Part shown: piece after piece, positions 6,677 through 12,574 of the stretch
Position numbering within the stretch: position 1 is the stretch's first letter
Layout: the number at the start of each line of letters is the position of its first letter
Assembly (NCBI GenBank): GCA_016282455.1
Contig: JAEEKM010000317.1
Location: 1 to 12,574, forward strand
Direction: 5' to 3'
Length of the DNA stretch: 12,574 nt
Source: Treponema sp.
GTDB lineage: Bacteria > Spirochaetota > Spirochaetia > Treponematales > Treponemataceae
The notes under the pieces: model-generated
Seen by the model: only the letters and a program-made list of their open reading frames with translations
Told to the model about the DNA's origin: nothing
Database searches by the model: none
Made by a program: the position numbers and the translations under genes

Positions 6677-6700
6677 TTTTTTCTTTGTCTAAAATAAGAG

Positions 6701-6747
6701 ACCGTGACATGAGGGAAATATTTTCCTTAAGTCACGGTTATTTTTTT
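6701..6747 (+). terminator. Intrinsic terminator after the galactanase gene
   Basis: ACCGTGAC (6701-6708) pairs perfectly with GTCACGGT (6731-6738). An inner stem GGAAA/TTTCC extends the hairpin, and seven T follow (6741-6747). This is a strong rho-independent terminator 25 bases past the galactanase stop codon, and it separates that gene from the signalling operon. Confidence 0.88.
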
Positions 6748-6805
6748 GCAGCCTGCACTTTAGACCCCACTACAGCATTTAAATATAGAAAAATTTCCAG
6801 TCTCA

Positions 6806-6814
6806 TGTTAAAAT
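6806..6814 (+). promoter_or_regulatory. Candidate extended -10 promoter of the REC-EAL operon (possibly leaderless)
   Basis: TGTTAAAAT (6806-6814) fits an extended -10 element (TGn + TAAAAT, one mismatch to TATAAT). No convincing -35 is seen. It ends nine bases before ATG 6824, and no Shine-Dalgarno precedes that ATG, so the message could start almost at the start codon. This is a weak, sequence-only inference. Confidence 0.35.
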
Positions 6815-6823
6815 ATTTACATT

Positions 6824-8929
6824 ATGGAAGACTTTGCCACACTCAATAAAAAACTGGTACTGGTAGTTGATGATGAAGAAATAAACCGCGAACTTCTGGG
6901 GAATATTCTTCATGAAAAATACAGGGTTGAATATGCCTGCGACGGTGAAGAAGCAATGCAGTGCATCAGGCGGGACAGAAACATTCTTTCCTGCATTCTG
7001 CTTGATCTTTCCATGCCAAAAAAAAGCGGACTGGAAGTTCTTTCCGAAATCCGTACTGACGAAGCGCTAAGCCACATTCCTGTAATGATTCTTACCGCCC
7101 ATCAGGAAGCAGAAATTGAAAGTCTTGAAAACGGCGCCTACGATTTTATTGTAAAACCCTTTGAAATGCCTTCCCTGATTCTAGCCCGTGTTGCAAAAAC
7201 AATCCTTCATGCAGAAGAAACCTATATCATCCGCGAAACAGAAAAAGACAAGCTTACAGATTTACCCAACATTATGTTCTTTAAAAAACTCTGTGAACTT
7301 GAACGGATAAATCTTACCAAAAGCGGATCAAAGGCAGCCTACGCCTATTTTAACATCCTGAACATGAAGGCCTACAACAGCCATTACAACTTTTCAGAAG
7401 GCGACAAACTTCTTTACAGAGTTGCACAGATGCTATTGTCCTTCTTTACAGACATGCCGGTCTGCCGTCTTAGTGATGACCACTTTGCCGTAATGGGAGA
7501 TGCAACAGAGTTTCCAAAAAAAATCCCGGCATTTCTTGAAAAAATAAAAACTGCAGGTTGTGGAAAAGTTATTGATTTTCAGGTAGGAGTTTTTATTGAA
7601 CAGGAAGAAGCAGTTGACCTCAGTAAAGCAATTGACTATGCCCGTCTTGCCTGCAATCACATTCACGGAGACTTAACAAAACACATTTCATTTTTTGACA
7701 ACTCCCTTCTCCAGCAGTTTAATGACCAGCAGCATGTTCTTGATTTCTTTGACCAGGCCCTGCGTGAAAAATGGATAAAAGTTTTTTATCAGCCGATTGT
7801 CAGAAGCATCACAGGAGAAATTTGTAACTTTGAAGCACTTGCCCGCTGGAAGGATCCTGAAAAGGGAATGCTCAACCCCGGAATTTTCATACCGGTTATT
7901 GAAGACCACAAGCTTAGTGCAAAAATGGATTTGTACATGGTAGAAGAAGTTTGCCGTGAGGCAGAAGAACGCAAGTCAAAAGGAATTGAACAGGTTCCGG
8001 TTAGCGTAAACTTTTCCCGCAACGACTTTGACCAGTGTGATATGGTACAGGAGATTATCGACATTACAAACAGGTACAAGTATCCTCATGACAAACTTGT
8101 AATTGAAGTAACCGAAAGTGCCTTTTCAAGCAATCATGAATATCTTCAGCAGCAGATTGACCGTCTGCACAAGGAAGGTTTTAAAGTCTGGATGGATGAC
8201 TTTGGTGACGGCTTTGCTTCACTGAATGTTTTGCAAAAACACAACTTTGACCTTATCAAACTGGACATGGGCTTTATGAGGGAATTCAACCCCAACGGAA
8301 AAAACGGTCAGATAATTACAGACATAATCCGTATGGCTCAGCATCTTGGAATTCACACCCTTTGCGAAGGAATAGAAAATAAAGAACAGCTTGAATTCCT
8401 GAGGGATGTCGGCTGTGAAAAAATCCAGGGCTTTTACTACGGAAGACCAATGCCCACAGACGATTTCCTGTCACAGACACAGGCGGGAAAAATGGTCAGG
8501 ATTGAAACAAAAGAAAATGCAGAGTTCTTTGAAGACCGCTGGGGTTTCTGGTTTACAAAAGACATGTTCAACGAAGTTCCAGGTTCCATTCTTGTTTACA
8601 AAGCATCCGGCAACGAAGACATACTTTATGTTTCAAAAGAAATCCTTGAACTTTTTGAGTGTGATTCAATCAAAGAATTCCTTGAGTACACAAAACACAG
8701 TTTCAAAAATATTGTTCATCCAAAAGATCTGGAAAAAACAGAAACCGCAATCTGGAGTCAGATAAACTCAAGCAAGAAAATGCGTGATTATGTAAAGTAC
8801 CGCATAATCACAAAAAAAGGTCATGTCAAAACTGTAGAAGATTTGGGGCACCTTGTTCATCATAAAGTTTATGGAAATATTTTCTTTGTATTTATGTACG
8901 ACGAAAAACAAAGATTAGCAGCAATGTAA
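6824..8929 (+). CDS. Response regulator: REC - degenerate GGDEF - EAL - PAS-like, probable c-di-GMP phosphodiesterase
   Basis: This 701-aa cytosolic response regulator is predicted to hydrolyse cyclic di-GMP under phosphorelay control. Residues about 9-130 form a receiver with acidic pocket D16/D17, phospho-acceptor D61 (LLDLSMP), T91 and K111 (VKPFE), all present. Residues about 145-300 are GGDEF-like but inactive: the signature is SDDHF (217-221), so synthesis of c-di-GMP is not expected. Residues about 310-555 form an EAL domain with a full set of expected catalytic residues: E337 (EAL), N396, E428, D458/D459 (DDFG), K479, E515 and Q535. A PAS-like domain follows (about 575-701: GSILVYKASG, FKNIVHPKDL, Y.I.TKKGHVK). 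ATG 6824 lacks a ribosome binding site, but the receiver begins right after it, and I see no better upstream start. It is followed after 18 bases by the HPt gene, so it is the likely terminal acceptor of the relay. Confidence 0.92.
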   Translation: MEDFATLNKKLVLVVDDEEINRELLGNILHEKYRVEYACDGEEAMQCIRRDRNILSCILLDLSMPKKSGLEVLSEIRTDEALSHIPVMILTAHQEAEIESLENGAYDFIVKPFEMPSLILARVAKTILHAEETYIIRETEKDKLTDLPNIMFFKKLCELERINLTKSGSKAAYAYFNILNMKAYNSHYNFSEGDKLLYRVAQMLLSFFTDMPVCRLSDDHFAVMGDATEFPKKIPAFLEKIKTAGCGKVIDFQVGVFIEQEEAVDLSKAIDYARLACNHIHGDLTKHISFFDNSLLQQFNDQQHVLDFFDQALREKWIKVFYQPIVRSITGEICNFEALARWKDPEKGMLNPGIFIPVIEDHKLSAKMDLYMVEEVCREAEERKSKGIEQVPVSVNFSRNDFDQCDMVQEIIDITNRYKYPHDKLVIEVTESAFSSNHEYLQQQIDRLHKEGFKVWMDDFGDGFASLNVLQKHNFDLIKLDMGFMREFNPNGKNGQIITDIIRMAQHLGIHTLCEGIENKEQLEFLRDVGCEKIQGFYYGRPMPTDDFLSQTQAGKMVRIETKENAEFFEDRWGFWFTKDMFNEVPGSILVYKASGNEDILYVSKEILELFECDSIKEFLEYTKHSFKNIVHPKDLEKTETAIWSQINSSKKMRDYVKYRIITKKGHVKTVEDLGHLVHHKVYGNIFFVFMYDEKQRLAAM

Positions 8930-8947
8930 TTTGAGTCAGGAGAGTCT

Positions 8948-9290
8948 ATGACAAAAGAAGAATTAGTTGCGGCAGGTGCAGATTATGACGGCGGACTTGC
9001 CCTTTGCATGAACAACGAAGAATTTTATTTTAAGATGATTCGTAAAGGTCTTGCAAACCCAAAGTTTGATTCCCTCAAAAAAAATCTTGATGAAAAAAAA
9101 ATATGACGAAGCGTTTGAAGATGCACATGCCCTTAAAGGGGTTGCAGGAAACCTTCATCTTACCAGTCTTTACGATGCCATATCACAACTTGTAGAACCT
9201 CTGCGTCAGAAAGATTTTAATAAAGACTATGATGCTCTTTACAATGCTGTAAAAGAAAAACTCGAAGCTTTTAAGAAAGTCGCTGAATAA
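8948..9290 (+). pseudogene. HPt (histidine phosphotransfer) protein, interrupted by a frameshift in an A9 run
   Basis: AGGAG (8938-8942) and ATG 8948 open a frame that reads 52 residues (MTKEELVAAGADYDGGLALC..., ending LDEKKI) and stops at TGA 9104-9106. Right at that point the +1 frame continues as YDEAFEDAHALKGVAGNLHL and runs to TAA 9290. Removing one A from the nine-A run (9093-9101) joins both parts into a normal-looking 113-aa HPt domain with phosphorylatable His60 in AHALKG, matching in length and layout the free-standing HPt proteins I recall from Treponema. Such proteins pass phosphate from a hybrid kinase receiver to a response regulator, and the neighbours are exactly these partners. 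As written, the 52-aa product lacks the active histidine. The cause could be sequencing or assembly error, real mutation, slippage during transcription, or reversible phase variation. Initiation at the downstream ATG 9051 would give a protein with an unrelated N-terminus. Confidence 0.85.
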
Positions 9291-9323
9291 AAACTGTACT
9301 ATAAAAAAAAGCGGGGAAGTTTT

Positions 9324-11876
9324 ATGAAAAAGTTTATATTGCTTATTACAAATGTTGCCATAATTTTTTTTGTGCTTATATTTGTTGCAATCTATACACA
9401 GAAAGAACTCAAGGCAGATGTTCAGAATCAAAAAGAGAATTTTAAAAACATCACAATCAGCGCAGAACTTGTTACAAAAAACTATCTGGAAGGTGAACAG
9501 CGCACCTGCGACTCCTGGGCAAAGTTTATTAACTCCCGGCCGAAACTTACGATTGAAGAAGCAATCACTTTTGTTGCAAGTGCAAAAACCAGAAGTGAAA
9601 TAATCGGTCACATTCTTTTTGAAAAAGAAGGAAAACTTATTGGTCTTTCTACAAGAACTTATTCTCCGGAAAATGCAGGTTATTCCCTTTCTTACGAAAA
9701 CCTTGATATTTTTGAAAGCTTCGAAGAAATTGAAGAAATGGGAGAAGGCGTTAATGTAACAAGAGCCTATGTGAACCCTGCAACAGGAGTTCAGTCAATT
9801 GCTTTTTATGACACAATAAAACTTTGGGATCCGCAGAATAAAAACTATTATGATGCCTATCTTCTGCGGCTTGTTCCAATGTCTCACCTGGAAGCAAAAT
9901 GGTCTTTCCCGACCGACAAATATAAGAACGCAGAAATATCTATTGTTGATGCAAAGGGAAATTTTATTCTTAAGGGAAACTCCTTTACAAAATCCAACAT
10001 CTACGAATGTTATGATGAACACAATAAACCCGGCGACTCTGATTACATTGACATAAGAAAAACTTTTGAAGAAAAATCCGGCGGCTTTGAAATGGTTAAT
10101 GTTAAAGGTCAGACAGAATACATTGCCTTTAATAGAATAAACACAAACAGACAGTGGTGTTTTATTTCATCAATACCTGTGGAAGATCTGCACCAGAAAA
10201 CAATTGACTGGACCCTTTTGGGAATTGTTGCAATTTCTCTTCTTTTACTTCTGGTCTTTGACATTATTTCCATGCTGACTTTAAATCATAAACTGGAAAT
10301 TGCCGCTAAAGCCGCAGAAACTGCAAACAAAGCAAAGACAGATTTTCTTTCCACCATGTCACACGACATCCGCACTCCAATGAATGCAATAATTGGTCTT
10401 ACAACTATTGCAGAAAAAAATATTGAGCACCCTGACCTTGTTGCAGAAAACTTAAAGAAAATTATAATGGCAAGTAATCACCTGCTCACGCTTATAAATG
10501 ACATTCTTGATATTTCAAAAGTAGAAAGCGGAAAAATAAATCTTACGCCAGTTACTTTTTCAATCGTTGAATCTGCCGAAAACCTTGTAAACCTTTCACA
10601 GCCGCTTGTGCGCGAAAAAGAAATAGACTTCCGTTTTAGAATTAAAAACATTAAGAATGAATTTCTGTATGCGGACAAACTTAGAATCAATCAGATTTTT
10701 ATAAACCTGCTTTCCAATGCACTTAAGTATACTCCAAAGGGCGGACAGGTTTGTGTTGACCTGCACGAAGAAGCAAGCGACAAGACGGGAATTATAAACT
10801 TAAGTTACACAGTTACAGACACCGGCATTGGCATGAGTCAGGAATTCATAGATAAAATGTATGAGCCCTTCATGCGTCAGACGGACAGCCGTATAAATAC
10901 AATTCAGGGAACAGGTCTTGGTCTTGCAATCACAAAAAAAATGATTGATTTGATGAACGGTACAATCACCTGTAAGAGTAAACTGGGAGAAGGAACCTGT
11001 TTTAATGTAACAATAGAAGTTCCTGTTGCAGACATGCAGGAAGCAGAAATGATGCTGCCGCCGATAAATGTTCTTATCATTGATGATGATGAAGTTCTTC
11101 TTGAAACAGCCCAGGACACATTAAAGTCACTTGGTGCAGGTGCACAGATTTCTCAGTCAGGAAACGAAGCACTTACTTTGATTGAAGAACATATCCGTCA
11201 GGAAAACCCCTTTGACGTAATCATCCTTGACTGGCAGATGCCAGAAATAAGCGGAGTGGAACTTACACGCAAGATTCGTGAAAAGGCAGGTGAGAACATT
11301 CCGATTCTGCTTGTTTCTGCCTACGACTGGTCTATCATTGAAGAAAATGCAAAGAATGCAGGAGTGAACGGTTTTATCAGTAAACCGCTTTTCCGTTCTT
11401 CTTTGTATAAAAAAATCAGTGAAGTTTTACAGCTGGAAATTAACTGCGAGACAAAAGAAGAAAACAATGATGATATTGCAGGAATGAATATTATTATTGC
11501 AGAAGACATTGATGTAAACTACGAAATTGTAAGCACCTTCCTGGAGATGTACGGAATAACTTCTGTTCGTGCGGAAAACGGAGAAGAAGCAGTTACCCTC
11601 ATGGAAAGTGCAGTTGAAAATCAGTACGACATGATTTTTATGGACATTCAGATGCCTGTAATGAACGGACTGGATGCAACAAAAGCAATCAGAAAACTGC
11701 CTGATCCGGTTGCAAGAAACATTCCTATTGTTGCAATGACTGCCGATGCCTTTAGCGAAAATGTTGCAGAATGTATGGAGGTAGGAATGAACGGTCACAT
11801 TGCAAAACCCATTGATGTAAAAGTGGTTATAAAGGAAATAAGGCGCATCAAGGATGAATACGGCTCACGCAGGTAA
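9324..11876 (+). CDS. Membrane hybrid sensor histidine kinase with two C-terminal receiver domains
   Basis: This 850-aa sensor kinase sits in the inner membrane. TM1 spans about residues 4-24 and TM2 about 296-318. Between them lies a ~270-residue extracytoplasmic domain that looks Cache-like (SIVDAKGNFIL, then YIAFNRINTNRQWCFISSIP near its end). There is no HAMP; a short Ala-rich coiled segment leads directly to HisKA with H347 in MSHDIRTPMN. The ATPase domain shows N461/N465 (FINLLSNALKY), the DTGIG box from D499, a YEPFMR segment, and GTGLGL (529-534), so it should be active. Receiver 1 (about 575-700) has D636 in ILDWQMP and K in SKPLF. Receiver 2 (about 712-845) has D774 in FMDIQMP and K in AKPID. 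It has no HPt domain of its own, which fits the HPt gene 33 bases upstream. The start is preceded by GGGGAAG. No activating ligand can be read from the sequence. Confidence 0.93.
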   Translation: MKKFILLITNVAIIFFVLIFVAIYTQKELKADVQNQKENFKNITISAELVTKNYLEGEQRTCDSWAKFINSRPKLTIEEAITFVASAKTRSEIIGHILFEKEGKLIGLSTRTYSPENAGYSLSYENLDIFESFEEIEEMGEGVNVTRAYVNPATGVQSIAFYDTIKLWDPQNKNYYDAYLLRLVPMSHLEAKWSFPTDKYKNAEISIVDAKGNFILKGNSFTKSNIYECYDEHNKPGDSDYIDIRKTFEEKSGGFEMVNVKGQTEYIAFNRINTNRQWCFISSIPVEDLHQKTIDWTLLGIVAISLLLLLVFDIISMLTLNHKLEIAAKAAETANKAKTDFLSTMSHDIRTPMNAIIGLTTIAEKNIEHPDLVAENLKKIIMASNHLLTLINDILDISKVESGKINLTPVTFSIVESAENLVNLSQPLVREKEIDFRFRIKNIKNEFLYADKLRINQIFINLLSNALKYTPKGGQVCVDLHEEASDKTGIINLSYTVTDTGIGMSQEFIDKMYEPFMRQTDSRINTIQGTGLGLAITKKMIDLMNGTITCKSKLGEGTCFNVTIEVPVADMQEAEMMLPPINVLIIDDDEVLLETAQDTLKSLGAGAQISQSGNEALTLIEEHIRQENPFDVIILDWQMPEISGVELTRKIREKAGENIPILLVSAYDWSIIEENAKNAGVNGFISKPLFRSSLYKKISEVLQLEINCETKEENNDDIAGMNIIIAEDIDVNYEIVSTFLEMYGITSVRAENGEEAVTLMESAVENQYDMIFMDIQMPVMNGLDATKAIRKLPDPVARNIPIVAMTADAFSENVAECMEVGMNGHIAKPIDVKVVIKEIRRIKDEYGSRR

Positions 11877-11895
11877 GGAAAATACAATCGCGCAA

Positions 11896-12574
11896 ATGAA
11901 AGAAAAAAATCGCATCGGTCCCTTTTTAATTATACTTGCCGGCATTTTCTGGGGCAGCATGGGGATTTTTGTAAGAAAACTCACTGCAGAAGGTTTTACT
12001 TCAATTCAGATTGTTTCAATCCGCCTTACACTGGCTGCAGTATTTTTTTCCGTGATTTTATTTATAAAAGATCGCTCTGGTTTTAGGATTGCACTAAAAG
12101 ACATACCGCTCTTTCTTGGACTTGGTTTTGGAAGCATCCTTGTTTTTACAGTCTGCTATTTTACTGCCATAAATCTTATGTCTCTTTCCACTGCGGCAAT
12201 TCTTCTTTATACATCTCCTGTGTGGATTATGCTCATGTCCATAATTTTCTTTCATGAAAAGATGACAATACAAAAAATCCTGGCACTTCTTCTGGCTTTC
12301 GCAGGCTGTGTTCTTGTCTCAGGAGTGTCCGGTGAAAAAATTCCTTTTACAGGCCTGCTGATTGGACTTGCATCCGGTCTGGGTTATGGTTTATACAGCA
12401 TTCTCGGAACAATTGCCCTGAGGCGTTATTCCCCTTACACAGTAACCACTTACACTTTTATTCTTGCGGCGCTGGGTTCTCTTTTCATCTGTCATCCTCT
12501 GGAAATGATAAATAAATTTTCCTGCTCATCCAATTTGCCCTGGCTGATTGTATTCTGTCTGCTAACGGCTCTGG
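11896..12574 (+). CDS. EamA-family (DMT superfamily) membrane transporter, 3' end beyond window
   Basis: The frame is open to the last base, giving 226 codons. The protein is very hydrophobic, with about seven visible helices. It starts MKEKNRIGPFLIILAGIFWG, then SMGIFVRKL, and carries the EamA hallmark pattern around AINLMSLSTAAILLYTSPVW followed by FFHEKMTIQKILALLLAFAG. EamA proteins are usually about 290-300 aa with ten helices in two repeats, so roughly a quarter is missing to the right. They move small metabolites across the inner membrane, and the substrate cannot be told from sequence. I chose ATG 11896, which leaves the usual short basic N-terminus; AAGGAA at 11875-11880 is a rather distant ribosome binding site. 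An in-frame ATG at 11854, inside the kinase gene, would add 14 residues (MNTAHAGKENTIAQ). The gene follows the kinase by 19 bases without a terminator, so it is probably co-transcribed, with no obvious functional link. Confidence 0.88.
   Translation, partial: MKEKNRIGPFLIILAGIFWGSMGIFVRKLTAEGFTSIQIVSIRLTLAAVFFSVILFIKDRSGFRIALKDIPLFLGLGFGSILVFTVCYFTAINLMSLSTAAILLYTSPVWIMLMSIIFFHEKMTIQKILALLLAFAGCVLVSGVSGEKIPFTGLLIGLASGLGYGLYSILGTIALRRYSPYTVTTYTFILAALGSLFICHPLEMINKFSCSSNLPWLIVFCLLTAL

Noticed and set aside
7250..7720. Active diguanylate cyclase (GGDEF) domain in the REC-EAL protein
   Set aside because: The active-site signature is SDDHF instead of GG(D/E)EF, so synthesis activity is not expected; it is kept as a degenerate, possibly regulatory, domain.
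8406..8765. 119-codon + strand frame inside the EAL gene
   Set aside because: It is out of frame within conserved EAL and PAS coding sequence and shows no motif of its own.
9183..9611. 142-codon minus-strand open frame opposite the HPt and kinase genes
   Set aside because: It is antisense to well-supported coding sequence, its composition is low-complexity (Phe/Cys/Asn-rich), and it has no family resemblance. It is a shadow of the + strand genes.
11427..11798. 123-codon minus-strand open frame inside the kinase receiver region
   Set aside because: It lies fully antisense to two clear receiver domains, and its His/Cys/Asn-rich translation is typical of shadow frames.

Overview
The window looks like a chromosomal stretch of a gut or rumen spirochaete, most likely Treponema. 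This is inferred from moderately low GC, AAGGAGG-type ribosome binding sites, a loose lipobox on a galactanase lipoprotein, a double-receiver hybrid kinase beside a REC-EAL protein, and my memory of similar Treponema proteins. A gut Firmicute is the main alternative. All credible genes read on the + strand.

Bases 1-4403 are an accessory, defence-type segment. A BRO-N/phage antirepressor-like gene enters from the left and is cut off at its 3' end. A 39-residue single-span membrane protein follows, then an overlapping mcrB-mcrC pair encoding a type IV (modification-dependent) restriction system. McrB is large. It has two N-terminal modules, an AAA+ GTPase domain, and a PUA/EVE-like domain inserted between Walker A and Walker B. 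An in-frame internal ATG with a strong Shine-Dalgarno lies just before the AAA+ domain and could produce a short McrB. A fragment of a GNAT acetyltransferase gene closes the segment. A conserved-looking 138-aa protein of unknown function starts inside that fragment's last codons.

Bases 4820-6750 form a self-contained transcription unit. A near-consensus sigma-70 promoter and an 18-bp perfect palindrome of LacI-family style precede a secreted lipoprotein with a ricin-type lectin domain, a polyserine linker and a GH53 endo-beta-1,4-galactanase. A strong intrinsic terminator follows.

Bases 6800-12574 look like one signalling operon: a REC / degenerate GGDEF / EAL / PAS protein (probable c-di-GMP phosphodiesterase), a stand-alone HPt protein, a membrane hybrid histidine kinase with two receivers, and an EamA-family transporter that runs off the window. 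Kinase, HPt and REC-EAL together would make a complete His-Asp-His-Asp phosphorelay controlling c-di-GMP breakdown. In this sequence, however, the HPt gene is broken by one extra A in a run of nine, placed just before its phosphorylatable histidine. This could be a sequencing error, a real mutation, a phase switch, or a slippage site.

I see no rRNA, tRNA, CRISPR array, insertion sequence or transposase.
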